A stretch of DNA of 64,000 nt from an uncultured Pelagibacteraceae bacterium (GTDB taxonomy: Bacteria > Pseudomonadota > Alphaproteobacteria > Pelagibacterales > Pelagibacteraceae): assembly GCA_902566365.1 (NCBI GenBank), contig CACFIH010000003.1, forward strand, positions 62,001-126,000, read 5' to 3'. The notes under the pieces were generated by a model that saw only the letters and a program-made list of their open reading frames with translations, did no database searches and had not been told where the DNA came from. Made by a program: the position numbers and the translations under genes. This document shows, one piece after another, positions 12,131-21,839 of this stretch. How positions within the stretch are numbered: position 1 is the stretch's first letter; every line of letters begins with the position of its first letter.

Positions 12131-13372
12131 ATGGCAAAAAACTTAAAAATTGGTGTTATTGGAGCTGGAATCCAAGGAGTTTCAAATGCATTATTTCTTC
12201 AAAAAAAAGGTTTTGAAGTTACAATTTTTGATAGAGAAGAGCCTGGAAGCCCAGTGGCATCTTACGGAAATGCAGGTCATTTCTCCCCATATGCGTCCTT
12301 ATCTTTGAATAGAACAGATGTATTAGCAGATGTTCCTGCTATGTTATTAAGTTCAACAGGACCTTTGGCATTAAAATGGAACTATGTGCCTAGAATGATT
12401 CCTTGGTTCATAAAATTTATTTTAAATACTTCTAAAAATAAAATGATGCATACTGCAAGAAATATGCACCAAATTTTAGATTTAGCATTACCAGCATATG
12501 ATGAACTTTTTGATGAAATTAATTTGGATGGATTGGTAGAAAATAAAGGAATTCTTTATATCTGGAATGATAAGGATTTAAAAAGTAGAGATCTAGAAAT
12601 TAAAGTTAGAGATGAACTTGGTGTGAAACAACAACTTGTAAATAAAGCTGAAATTCATGATTTAGAACCAAATATAAAACCTTTTTATCACGCTGGTGTA
12701 TATTACCCGTATGCTAGACATGCAAGAAACCCTAAAAAAATTTTATTAAAATTCTTTGAACTATTTTTAAAAAAAGGTGGAAAATTTGAAAAAAAAGATA
12801 TTAAAGATATCCAATTTAATACTCAAAAACCAATTATTGTATCAGATGATAAAAGATACAATTTTGATAAAGTTGTAATTGCTTGCGGAGCTTTTTCAAA
12901 AAGATTGACTGATAATTTAGGTGAAAGAATACCTCTAGATACTGAAAGAGGTTATCACGTCCATTTTAAAAATTGTGACCATTTGTTAAGTAGACCAGTT
13001 ATTTTTTCAAATAGAGGTTTTGGAATAACCCCAATGGAACAGGGTTTGAGAGTTGTAGGCACTGTAGAATTTGGTGGATTGAATAATCCGTTATCAAAAT
13101 CAAGAATTAAAAATTTGATTAATAATGCTAAATACATGTTAGGAGATCTTCCAGAACATGAAGATGAATGGTTAGGTTTTAGACCAACACTTCCAGATTT
13201 TCTTCCAGTAATGGGACCATCTAAAAATCATAAAAATGTATTTTATTGCTTTGGCCATCATCATTTAGGATGGACTTTAGGACCAATATCTGGAAAGATC
13301 GTTTCCGGAATGATAGCTAAAGAAAACACCAATTTAAATTTAAATCCTTATAGCTCAAAAAGATTTAATTAA
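12131..13372 (+). CDS. FAD-dependent oxidoreductase, D-amino acid dehydrogenase (DadA)-like
   Basis: IGVIGAGIQGVSNALFLQKKGFEVTIFDRE, GHHHLGWTLGPISGKIVS. Confidence 0.8.
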   Translation: MAKNLKIGVIGAGIQGVSNALFLQKKGFEVTIFDREEPGSPVASYGNAGHFSPYASLSLNRTDVLADVPAMLLSSTGPLALKWNYVPRMIPWFIKFILNTSKNKMMHTARNMHQILDLALPAYDELFDEINLDGLVENKGILYIWNDKDLKSRDLEIKVRDELGVKQQLVNKAEIHDLEPNIKPFYHAGVYYPYARHARNPKKILLKFFELFLKKGGKFEKKDIKDIQFNTQKPIIVSDDKRYNFDKVVIACGAFSKRLTDNLGERIPLDTERGYHVHFKNCDHLLSRPVIFSNRGFGITPMEQGLRVVGTVEFGGLNNPLSKSRIKNLINNAKYMLGDLPEHEDEWLGFRPTLPDFLPVMGPSKNHKNVFYCFGHHHLGWTLGPISGKIVSGMIAKENTNLNLNPYSSKRFN

Positions 13373-13376
13373 TAAA

Positions 13377-14270
13377 ATGCAAAATACTAAGGCATACATA
13401 ATGCTAGTATGTGCAACACTATTTTGGGCAGGAAACTTTACATTAGCAAAGCTTGCTTACTTGGAAAATATACCTCCAAACTCACTCGCATTTTTAAGGT
13501 GGTGCCTTGTATGGATAATATTACTTCCCTTCACTTATAAAGAGATATTAAAATTAATAAATCAGATTAAATTAAATTTATCGTTATTTCTTATTCTAGG
13601 TTCTACTAGTGTATGTATATTTACTTCTTTTACCTATAATGCTTTAAATTATACTCAAGTAATAAATGCATCGCTCTTTAATACCGCAATACCTGTAACA
13701 ATAATTTTAGTTTGTTTTTTATTAAAAATTGAAAAAACAAATATTTTTCAAATATCTGGATTACTTATTTCAGTTTTAGGAATTTTAGCTATTATTACTA
13801 AACTTGATCTAAATATTTTACTTACCTTAAATTTTAATAAAGGAGACTTATTTATGGTTGGTGCAATTATTGCTTGGGGAATATATTCTGCGTATTTGAG
13901 AAAAAGAACCTTCGAAGTATCTTTGCTTGCTCTTGTCCATATAATTTGCACATTTGGATTAATTTTTCTTTTGCCTCTATTTATTTTAGATATGATACAA
14001 GGCAAAATTATTGAGATGAGTAGTAATTTTTTTTATATTTTAGCTTATGTCGCAATATTTCCAAGTATTGGATCTTATTATTGTTGGGCAGGAGCAGTTT
14101 CTATCATTGGAGCAAATAGAGCAGGAATATTTTTATCTTTAATTCCATTATTTAGCACCTTAATGGCTATATTTTTTTATAGTGAAAAATTTCAATTTTT
14201 TCACTTGATTGGAGCAATTTTAATTATATTAGGTTTATTTTTATCAAATAAGGAAATTAAAAATGCTTAA
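13377..14270 (+). CDS. EamA/DMT-family transporter
   Basis: Multiple TM segments, duplicated EamA pattern. Confidence 0.85.
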   Translation: MQNTKAYIMLVCATLFWAGNFTLAKLAYLENIPPNSLAFLRWCLVWIILLPFTYKEILKLINQIKLNLSLFLILGSTSVCIFTSFTYNALNYTQVINASLFNTAIPVTIILVCFLLKIEKTNIFQISGLLISVLGILAIITKLDLNILLTLNFNKGDLFMVGAIIAWGIYSAYLRKRTFEVSLLALVHIICTFGLIFLLPLFILDMIQGKIIEMSSNFFYILAYVAIFPSIGSYYCWAGAVSIIGANRAGIFLSLIPLFSTLMAIFFYSEKFQFFHLIGAILIILGLFLSNKEIKNA

Positions 14271-15213
14271 AGTTGCAATATTGGATGATTATCAAAATGT
14301 TTCACAACAATTCGTTGATTTAAAAAAACTTTCAGGAAAATATGAGTTTAAAATCTTTAGCGAACCATTTGAAGATGAGGCTGATACTCTTGAACAATTA
14401 GCTGACTTTGAAGCATTGTTAATAATGCGTGAGAGAACGCCAATGACTAAAAATATAATTGATAATTTACCAAAATTGAAATTTATAATTACAAGTGGGT
14501 CAAGAAATAAATCAATCGACTTAGAGGCTGCAAAAAAAAGAAATGTTATTGTTTGTGGTACAGAAATTAATATTCATCCAACACCTGAATTAACTTGGGC
14601 CTTGATTTTAGGACTTGCAAGAAATTTAAAAGAAGAAATTGATAATATGTATCAAGGTTATTGGCAAACTACCATAGGTGTAGAACTTAAAGGAAAAATT
14701 TTAGGATTAATTGGTCTTGGTCGAGTAGGTTCCGAGGTTGCAAAAATAGGAAAAGCTTTTGGAATGCAGGTAATGGCTTGGAGTGAAAATTTAGATTTAA
14801 GTAAATGTAAAGAACTTGATGTCTTGCCATGCAGCAAAGAAGATTTAATTTCAAATTCGGACTTTCTGTCAGTTCATGTTCAGGGAGGAGAAAGGTACAA
14901 GGATTGTATAACTATAAAAGAATTAGATAAAATGAAAAAAACATCTTTTCTAATTAATACTTCAAGAGGTCCTATTGTAAATGAAGATGATTTAATCATA
15001 GCTTTGTCTACAAATGAAATAGCTGGGGCTGGAATTGATGTTTATGAAAAGGAACCATTGCCCGAAAATAATAAATTAAGATTTTTGCCTAATGCTCTAC
15101 TCACTCCACACATTGGTTATGTAACAGCAGAAAATTATACAATTTTTTATAATCAAATGATTGAAGCTTTAGAGGCATGTGTGGATGGTAAGCCTATTCG
15201 TGTAATTCAATAA
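14263..15213 (+). CDS. D-2-hydroxyacid dehydrogenase family protein
   Basis: GKILGLIGLGRVGSEVAKIGKAFGMQV, INTSRGPIVNEDDLI, LTPHIGYVT. Confidence 0.9.
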   Translation: MLKVAILDDYQNVSQQFVDLKKLSGKYEFKIFSEPFEDEADTLEQLADFEALLIMRERTPMTKNIIDNLPKLKFIITSGSRNKSIDLEAAKKRNVIVCGTEINIHPTPELTWALILGLARNLKEEIDNMYQGYWQTTIGVELKGKILGLIGLGRVGSEVAKIGKAFGMQVMAWSENLDLSKCKELDVLPCSKEDLISNSDFLSVHVQGGERYKDCITIKELDKMKKTSFLINTSRGPIVNEDDLIIALSTNEIAGAGIDVYEKEPLPENNKLRFLPNALLTPHIGYVTAENYTIFYNQMIEALEACVDGKPIRVIQ

Positions 15214-15215
15214 AA

Positions 15216-16109
15216 ATGGATCTACCAGTTGTAAATCATAAAGATTATTTTGCAAAAATTGGCGACGATCATAAATTTCCAATTAAAAAATTTGGTGAAC
15301 TTGCAAATTATTTGATAAAAAAAAAGATAGTAAAAAAATTTCATAATCCATATCCATGTTCTGAAGAAACTTTAAAAAGAGCACATTCAGAAAAGTACAT
15401 TAAAGATATTAAAGATAAAACTTTAGATCAAAACTCAATTAAAAAGATTGGTTTTCCGTTAGTCGATAGTGTAGTTCAAAGATCTTTAATAGCAACAGGT
15501 GGAACCGTTTTAGCATCCAAACTCGCAATTAACTATGGCTTAGCTTGCAATACTGCGGGAGGAAGTCATCATGCAAATTTTGAGGGAGGAGCAGGCTATT
15601 GTGTATTTAATGATGTTGCAGTTGCGGCACAATATTTATTAGATAGAGGATTAGCCGGAAAGATATTAATTGTTGATCTAGATGTACATCAAGGAAACGG
15701 TAATGCAGATATATTTAAAGATAACAGAAATGTTTTTACTTTTAGCATGCATTCAAAAACAAATTATCCAGCTAAAAAATCTATTAGTGATCTAGATATT
15801 GAGCTTGATGACAATATGGAGGATGCACAATATATCAAGATACTTAAATTTTATTTAGATCAACTTAATCAAGAAAACTTTGATTACGTTTTTTATATAG
15901 CTGGTGTTGATGTACATTTTAATGATCGTTTAGGTAAATTAAATATTTCAGACGAGGGAATAAGAAAAAGAGATGAAATTGTAACAGAAAATTTTTTTTC
16001 TAAAGGCATTCCTCTTTGTGGTGTTTTAGGTGGCGGATACAATAAAGATTTTGAAAAACTTGTTGAATTACACTCTATTTTACACCAATCATGTGCTAGA
16101 TTAATATAA
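15216..16109 (+). CDS. Histone deacetylase-family hydrolase
   Basis: AGGSHHANFEGGAGYCVFNDVAVAA, ILIVDLDVHQGNGNADIF, GVLGGGYN. Confidence 0.9.
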   Translation: MDLPVVNHKDYFAKIGDDHKFPIKKFGELANYLIKKKIVKKFHNPYPCSEETLKRAHSEKYIKDIKDKTLDQNSIKKIGFPLVDSVVQRSLIATGGTVLASKLAINYGLACNTAGGSHHANFEGGAGYCVFNDVAVAAQYLLDRGLAGKILIVDLDVHQGNGNADIFKDNRNVFTFSMHSKTNYPAKKSISDLDIELDDNMEDAQYIKILKFYLDQLNQENFDYVFYIAGVDVHFNDRLGKLNISDEGIRKRDEIVTENFFSKGIPLCGVLGGGYNKDFEKLVELHSILHQSCARLI

Positions 16110-16112
16110 TCA

Positions 16113-16481
16113 ATGAACAAAAAAAATCCAAACCTTTCGGCTGAACAAAAGTTAATAATGTTTGAAGATGGAACTGAACCACCAGGCACAAGTGAATTGA
16201 ATAATGAAAAACGTGAGGGAAGTTATCATTGTGCAAACTGTGGAGTAAAATTATTTGAGTCTAAATCAAAATATGAAAGTGGATCAGGCTGGCCATCATT
16301 TTTTCAAGCATTACCAGAAGTTTTTGAAACTAAAACAGATCATTTATTAGGATATGCGCGCACAGAATATCATTGCAAAAACTGTAATGCTCATCACGGT
16401 CATATTTTTGATGATGGCCCACAACCAACTGGTAAAAGATATTGTAATAATGGTGTTTGTTTAACTTTTAAACCTAAATAA
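16113..16481 (+). CDS. msrB: Peptide-methionine (R)-S-oxide reductase
   Basis: GSGWPSFFQ, HHGHIFDDGPQPTGKRYCNNGVCLTF, two CxxC. Confidence 0.95.
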   Translation: MNKKNPNLSAEQKLIMFEDGTEPPGTSELNNEKREGSYHCANCGVKLFESKSKYESGSGWPSFFQALPEVFETKTDHLLGYARTEYHCKNCNAHHGHIFDDGPQPTGKRYCNNGVCLTFKPK

Positions 16482-16483
16482 TT

Positions 16484-16738
16484 TTATTTAAGTAAATCTT
16501 GAAGCTTATTTTCTTTCTCTAAAGCTCTTATTTCATCGTAACCACCAATATGTTCATCATCAAAAAATATTTGTGGTATTGTTCTTTTTCCATTTGCTTT
16601 TTTAATCATCTCTTCCATTGCTCCATCTACTGTTGCAATATTAATTTCATTGTACGAAGCATTGTTTCTACTTAATAATCTTTTTGCTGCATCACAATAG
16701 TTACAAAGTGGACCTGTATAGATTGTAATATTTTTCAT
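16484..16738 (-). CDS. grxC: Glutaredoxin 3
   Basis: YTGPLCNYCDAAKRLL (CNYC), RTIPQIFFDDEHIGGYDEI. Confidence 0.93.
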   Translation of the reverse strand: MKNITIYTGPLCNYCDAAKRLLSRNNASYNEINIATVDGAMEEMIKKANGKRTIPQIFFDDEHIGGYDEIRALEKENKLQDLLK

Positions 16739-16741
16739 AAA

Positions 16742-17038
16742 TTATAGATAATCATTTTTTTTAATTTTACTAGATATTTGTTTTCTAGAGTATTCAAATT
16801 TTTTTCTGTGTTTAATACTTTTTTCGTGAACTCTTTTTCTCCATAATCTAAATGAGGATGGTTTAAGAGACCTCCTCATTAATTTAATAACATCTGACTC
16901 TGACTTCCCTGTCCTTTTTTCAATTTCCTCAAAAGTGATCCTGTCAGCCCAGGCTGCCCAGATGACCCAATCTGGATCCTCTAATTTTGGCTCAGGATTT
17001 TTGACCCTGGTTACAGGCCTGTGACCTTTTTTTTTCAT
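16742..17038 (-). CDS. TIGR03643/DUF2805-like small protein
   Basis: DPDWVIWAAWADRITFEEIEKRTGKSESDVIKLMRRSLKPSSFRLWRKRV. Confidence 0.8.
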   Translation of the reverse strand: MKKKGHRPVTRVKNPEPKLEDPDWVIWAAWADRITFEEIEKRTGKSESDVIKLMRRSLKPSSFRLWRKRVHEKSIKHRKKFEYSRKQISSKIKKNDYL

Positions 17039-17063
17039 AATTCCTTTATATTTGAAAAAAATC

Positions 17064-17158
17064 TATAATGCATTTTTTTTTGGATCTGATATATTCAGAT
17101 TTGATAGTCCTTCTTAGCCATCTTTAGCTCCCGGTTTTTAAGGACTATCTTTTTTTTT
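17064..17158 (+). ncRNA. Candidate small RNA or attenuator leader: TATAAT box, hairpin 1, hairpin 2 and a T9 tract, ending at the start codon of the LysE-like gene
   Basis: TATAAT 17064-17069. ATCTGA/TCAGAT stem 17084-17089/17095-17100. GATAGTCCTT/AAGGACTATC perfect 10-bp stem 17103-17112/17140-17149. T run 17150-17158. Confidence 0.55.
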
Positions 17159-17773
17159 ATGCTTCCTTTAGATTTTGTCCTTTTTTTACAAATTATTATT
17201 TTTCTGTTTATTACTCCTGGTACTCCAAGAATAGTAATTGTTTCTTATTCGATGAATTATGGAATTCGAAATTGTGTTTGGACTGCATTTGGAGATATTA
17301 CTGCAAATTTTATTCAAGCAACTTTAGTTATTTTTGTTTTAGGAACTTTTCTTTCTGAAAGTCCAACTTTTTTAAATTTTTTTAAATGGATTGGAGTAAT
17401 TTATTTACTTTATTTAGCTTATGATGTTTATAAATCTGCACCAAAAGATATCAATTCAAAAATAATTTCATCAAAAAGTGTATTTTCTTTTTTTAAAGAT
17501 GGCTTTTTAGTTGCAGGAACAAGTCCTAAGGCTTGGCTATTTTTTCCTTTAATATTTCCACAGTTTATTGATTTTAATTCCAATTATGTTGTTCAATTTT
17601 TTATTTTGATCACAACCTATGTAGTATTAGATTTTTTATCTTTAATTGGTTATGCAATCCTTGCACAAAAATTAATTATTTGGATAAAAGCTAATCCAAA
17701 AACAATTAATACAATCTCAGCGAGTGTTTTAGTTGTTATTGCTTTAATAATTATTGTTACACAACAATATTAA
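17159..17773 (+). CDS. LysE/RhtB-family translocator
   Basis: LFITPGTPRIVIVSYSMNYGIRNCVWTAFGDITANFIQ; about 6 TM. Confidence 0.85.
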   Translation: MLPLDFVLFLQIIIFLFITPGTPRIVIVSYSMNYGIRNCVWTAFGDITANFIQATLVIFVLGTFLSESPTFLNFFKWIGVIYLLYLAYDVYKSAPKDINSKIISSKSVFSFFKDGFLVAGTSPKAWLFFPLIFPQFIDFNSNYVVQFFILITTYVVLDFLSLIGYAILAQKLIIWIKANPKTINTISASVLVVIALIIIVTQQY

Positions 17774-17864
17774 AATAACCTCTGATGATGTTTTGTCACT
17801 TGAAAATCACTTAATTTCTTTATTAAATCAGCATTTAATTAATTAATTAACCAAAGGAAATAAA

Positions 17865-19103
17865 ATGAAACTAAATAAATTAATTTTAAGTTTTATTTCT
17901 GCGATAGCAATTTTATTTTCAACTTCTGTTGTTTCATTTGCAAAAGTGGTAGGTGATAAAATTGTACTTGGTGCTGCAATTTCTCTAACAGGAAAATACT
18001 CATCTAACGGTGTTCATACTCAAAATGGCTATAACATGGCTGTTGATAGAATAAATGACATGGGTGGTGTAAAAGTTGGTGGAAAAACTTATAAGTTTGA
18101 AATCATTTATTACGATGATGAATCAAACCCAAAAAGAGCAGCTCAATTAGCAGAAAGATTAATATCTCAGGATGGTGTTGAGTTTATGCTTGGACCATAT
18201 AGTTCAGGATTAACAAAAGCGATTGCACCAGTAACAGAAAAATACGGTGTTCCAATGGTTGAAGCAAATGGTGCTTCTAGATCTTTGTTTACTAAAGGTT
18301 ACAAATATCTATTCGCAGTTTTAGCTCCAGCAAACTTGTATCTTGATGTTGCTATAGATTTAGCAGTTGAAAAGAACAATGGAAAACCAGTAACAGTTGC
18401 TATGGCGTTTGAACAAGATGCATTTTCTCAGGATGTAAGATTGGGAGTTTTAGATGCAATTAAAAGAACAGGTTCTAAAAAAGTAATAGACGATAAATTA
18501 CCGAAAGAACTAAATGATATGGCTGCGACATTAGTAAAAGTCAAACAAATGAAGCCAGATGTTCTTGTTGTTTCAGGTCATACAAAAGGTGCTTTAACAG
18601 CAATTAGACAAATTGCTGAAATGAAAGTAGACGTACCGATGCTAGCAATGACACACTGTGATGCTGCGAAACTATCAAAACAACACGGTAAAAACTCTCA
18701 GTATGCATTATGTGCTTCTCAATGGCATAAAACATTAACTTATAAAGATGATTTCTTTAAAGATGGAATGAAATATGCGGCAGACTTTGAAAAAGAGTTT
18801 GGATATGATCCGCCATACCAGTCAGCAGAGTCTTCAGCAGCATTGTTAGTCTTCAAAGATGCTTTTGAAAGAGCTAATTCTTTTGATAAGAAAAAAGTGA
18901 GAGATGCTCTTGCAGCAACTAATATGCAAACATTCTATGGAAATATTAAGTTCGCAGAAGGTGGTCAAAATGTCGACAAACCAATGGTTCTTTTCCAAGT
19001 AATGTGTGATGGCTCAGGAAAATGTGAAAATAAAGTTGTAGCTCCAACTAAATGGGCTTCGGCTAAGTTAATTCATCCAATTCCTAAGTGGTCTGAAAGA
19101 TAA
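17865..19103 (+). CDS. Liv-type amino-acid ABC transporter substrate-binding protein
   Basis: Signal peptide; IVLGAAISLTGKYSSNGVHTQNGYNMAVDRIND; upstream of livHMGF-like genes. Confidence 0.92.
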   Translation: MKLNKLILSFISAIAILFSTSVVSFAKVVGDKIVLGAAISLTGKYSSNGVHTQNGYNMAVDRINDMGGVKVGGKTYKFEIIYYDDESNPKRAAQLAERLISQDGVEFMLGPYSSGLTKAIAPVTEKYGVPMVEANGASRSLFTKGYKYLFAVLAPANLYLDVAIDLAVEKNNGKPVTVAMAFEQDAFSQDVRLGVLDAIKRTGSKKVIDDKLPKELNDMAATLVKVKQMKPDVLVVSGHTKGALTAIRQIAEMKVDVPMLAMTHCDAAKLSKQHGKNSQYALCASQWHKTLTYKDDFFKDGMKYAADFEKEFGYDPPYQSAESSAALLVFKDAFERANSFDKKKVRDALAATNMQTFYGNIKFAEGGQNVDKPMVLFQVMCDGSGKCENKVVAPTKWASAKLIHPIPKWSER

Positions 19104-19116
19104 AACAAATCTATAA

Positions 19117-19148
19117 ATACCCCCTAAATCCTAGGGGGTATTTTTTTT
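19117..19148 (+). terminator. Strong intrinsic terminator/attenuator between the SBP and permease genes
   Basis: ATACCCCCTA-aatcc-TAGGGGGTAT followed by Ts. Confidence 0.9.
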
Positions 19149-19159
19149 AAGGGCTGATT

Positions 19160-20053
19160 ATGGATTTCATGGTTTTTCAATATCCAATGATTACTGTTCA
19201 AGCTTGCTTGGATGGATTACTTCTAGGTATTTTATTTGCTTTGATTGCTTATGGCATGGCTTTGCAATGGGGAGTTATGAATATCATAAATATAGCTCAA
19301 GGTGATTTAGTAATCCTTGGAGGCTACATTGCATACTTTATGTATCTTTATGGAATACACCCTGCATGGGGTGTAATCGTATCCCCATTCATAATGTATT
19401 TTATTGGAGTTGGGATTTATAAATTAGTGATTAACAAAGTAGTTGATAGAGATTTATTTATCTCAATTCTTGCTACGTTTGGAATAAGTATTTTATTTAT
19501 GCAATTAATGAACTTTGCATTTGGTGCGGATGTAGTTTTAGCTAATTCTGGATACGGCACAACCATGTTGTTTGATAACAATGTTACATTACCAAATTCA
19601 AAAATATTCTCAGCATTTGTAAGTATAGTATTTGCAATTTGTTTAGTGATTTATATGAAAAAATCTAAGCTAGGTCGCGCTATTAGAGCTACTGCTCAAA
19701 ACGCAAGAGCTGCAAAGATTTTAGGTGTTGATACTGAAAAAGTTTATGCTGCTACTTTTGGCATAAATGCAGCTTTATGTGGCGTTGCAGGTGCATTAAT
19801 TTCAATAACTTTTACAATACATCCTTATATGGGATTACCTTATACAATTCGATCATTTATGATTGTAATTGTTGCTGGTTTAGGAAATTTACCTGGTGTT
19901 GCAATGTCAGGTATGGGTCTTGGTGTATTTGAGGAGTTTGCTGACTACATATTAGGAACAGAATTTAGAATTGGTTCAGTATTTTTATTATTAGTCTTAA
20001 TCCTAGTTTACAGAAGATTTAAACTTTCTAGAAAAAGAGAGTATTTAAAATAA
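19160..20053 (+). CDS. Liv-type ABC permease (LivH-like)
   Basis: LDGLLLGILFALIAYGMALQWGVMNIINIAQGDLVILGGYIA. Confidence 0.93.
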   Translation: MDFMVFQYPMITVQACLDGLLLGILFALIAYGMALQWGVMNIINIAQGDLVILGGYIAYFMYLYGIHPAWGVIVSPFIMYFIGVGIYKLVINKVVDRDLFISILATFGISILFMQLMNFAFGADVVLANSGYGTTMLFDNNVTLPNSKIFSAFVSIVFAICLVIYMKKSKLGRAIRATAQNARAAKILGVDTEKVYAATFGINAALCGVAGALISITFTIHPYMGLPYTIRSFMIVIVAGLGNLPGVAMSGMGLGVFEEFADYILGTEFRIGSVFLLLVLILVYRRFKLSRKREYLK

Positions 20054-21102
20054 TGAACAAAAACGTATTATTGTACGCAGCAATTTTAATATTTGGTTTA
20101 GCTGCTCCTTTTCTTTTTCCAGCATTTAAAGTTCAATTATCAATCCTTTGTGTATTAATTGTTTTAGCAACCACTTGGAATATTCAAGGTGGCGAGATGG
20201 GATACAACACTTTTGGAAACATTCTTTTTTATGGATTAGGAATGTATTTATGTGCATCTGTTCAAGTTGGAATGTTTTTTCCATTAGCAGAGTGGACAGA
20301 AAGTGGTGGAGAAAAAACTTTTGTCCATACACCATCTCAATTCTTTCAAGGAATGGCAGCAGGACTAGTTGTTGCTGCAATAATTCCAACTATTATTGCA
20401 GGACTAATTGGTTACGCAATTTTAGGCTTAAGAGGACATTATTTTGCAATTTGTACTTTAGGTTTAGGAGTTGCAGCTGGAGAAATTTCTGGAGGCATAG
20501 AAATTATTGGAGCTGGTCAAGGATTTACAACACCACCTTTTCCTAATGTTGGTGGTTTAGAAGCTAGAGGAGAATTCTTTTATTTTTTGAGTTTTGGAGC
20601 ACTTGTATTAACGTTCTTAGCTGTCAGAGCAATTTACTCAACAAGATTTAAATTAATTCTTAATGCGATTAGAGATAACGAAGATAAAGCTGAAGCTATG
20701 GGAATAGAAACGATGAAATATAAAATAATTGGTTGGATGGTATCAGCTTTCTTTTGTGGTTTAGCTGGAGGAATAATGGGAGGATTAGTTGGATATATAG
20801 ACTCAACTGATGTGGCATTTGATGGAAGAGAAATGGGAGTGTTCATGGTTTTAATGGCGATCCTGGGCGGTAAAGGAACTTTGTGGGGACCTATAATTGG
20901 AGCAACAGTTTTTCACATTTTTAAAGAGGGCTTCTGGACATTTTTTTTAGGATGGCAGTATGTTGCTTTAGGAGTTTTAATTGTAATAATTGTAATTTAT
21001 TTCCCAGAAGGAATTATGGGTTGGTTGAGAGAAAAATACCCTGAAAGATTTGGTGAAGTTGTCGATGAAGCAGATCGAAAAGCACAGGTGGAATTGAAAT
21101 GA
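20053..21102 (+). CDS. Liv-type ABC permease (LivM-like)
   Basis: LRGHYFAICTLGLGVAAGEI, NAIRDNEDKAEAMGIE, MAILGGKGTLWGPIIGA. Confidence 0.93.
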   Translation: MNKNVLLYAAILIFGLAAPFLFPAFKVQLSILCVLIVLATTWNIQGGEMGYNTFGNILFYGLGMYLCASVQVGMFFPLAEWTESGGEKTFVHTPSQFFQGMAAGLVVAAIIPTIIAGLIGYAILGLRGHYFAICTLGLGVAAGEISGGIEIIGAGQGFTTPPFPNVGGLEARGEFFYFLSFGALVLTFLAVRAIYSTRFKLILNAIRDNEDKAEAMGIETMKYKIIGWMVSAFFCGLAGGIMGGLVGYIDSTDVAFDGREMGVFMVLMAILGGKGTLWGPIIGATVFHIFKEGFWTFFLGWQYVALGVLIVIIVIYFPEGIMGWLREKYPERFGEVVDEADRKAQVELK

Positions 21103-21839
21103 GTATTTTAGAAGTAAATAATGTAAGTAAATCTTTTGGAGGTGTGAAAGCTAATGTAGATATCTCCATGTCAGTAGAAAAAGGAAAAATATTTGGATTA
21201 ATTGGTCCAAATGGCTCAGGAAAAACAACTTTATTTAATTCGATTGTTGGAACTTATCCTATAGACAATGGTTCAATTAAATTTAATGGTAAAGAAGTAT
21301 CTGAATTACCTGTTCCAGTAATTGCTAAACTTGGATTATTAAGAACTTTTCAACAAACTAGAATTTACGGAAAATTAAACTGTATAGATAATATGCTAAT
21401 CAGCCATAAGGGAAGTGACGAAAGTGTATTAAAGATATTTTCGAAGATACCAAAAGATTTAACTGAAAAAGCAGAGAATCTTTTAAATTTTGTTGGACTT
21501 TATCAAAAAAGAAAACTCAGAGCTGGTGATTTATCATTTGGTCAACAAAAATTATTAGAGCTTGCGATGGCTTTAATGAATGAACCAGAAATGCTTCTTT
21601 TAGATGAGCCTACAGCAGGTATTAATCCGACATTGATTAATGGAATTATTGATAGATTAATAAAAGTAAACCAAGATTTTGGAATAACTCTTTTAGTAAT
21701 TGAACATAATATGAGAGTAATTATGCAATTAGCAGAAAGCATTTATTGTTTAGCTCACGGAAAGATGCTTGCAAATGGAACACCCGATGAAATAAAAAAT
21801 GACAGACGTGTTATCGACGCGTACTTGGGGGCACAATAA
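21099..21839 (+). CDS. Liv-type ABC ATP-binding protein (LivG-like)
   Basis: GPNGSGKTTLFN Walker A, LSFGQQKLLELAMALM, LLLDEPTAGINP. Confidence 0.95.
   Translation: MSILEVNNVSKSFGGVKANVDISMSVEKGKIFGLIGPNGSGKTTLFNSIVGTYPIDNGSIKFNGKEVSELPVPVIAKLGLLRTFQQTRIYGKLNCIDNMLISHKGSDESVLKIFSKIPKDLTEKAENLLNFVGLYQKRKLRAGDLSFGQQKLLELAMALMNEPEMLLLDEPTAGINPTLINGIIDRLIKVNQDFGITLLVIEHNMRVIMQLAESIYCLAHGKMLANGTPDEIKNDRRVIDAYLGAQ

Noticed and set aside
17829-17851. TTAATTAATTAATTAA tandem-like repeat upstream of the first SBP
   Set aside because: Short AT-rich run typical of background composition; not a convincing repeat element.
20148-20546. 132-aa plus-strand ORF inside the LivM-like permease
   Set aside because: Shadow frame with Cys/Arg/Ser/Trp-rich, biologically implausible composition; the overlapping LivM frame is clearly coding.
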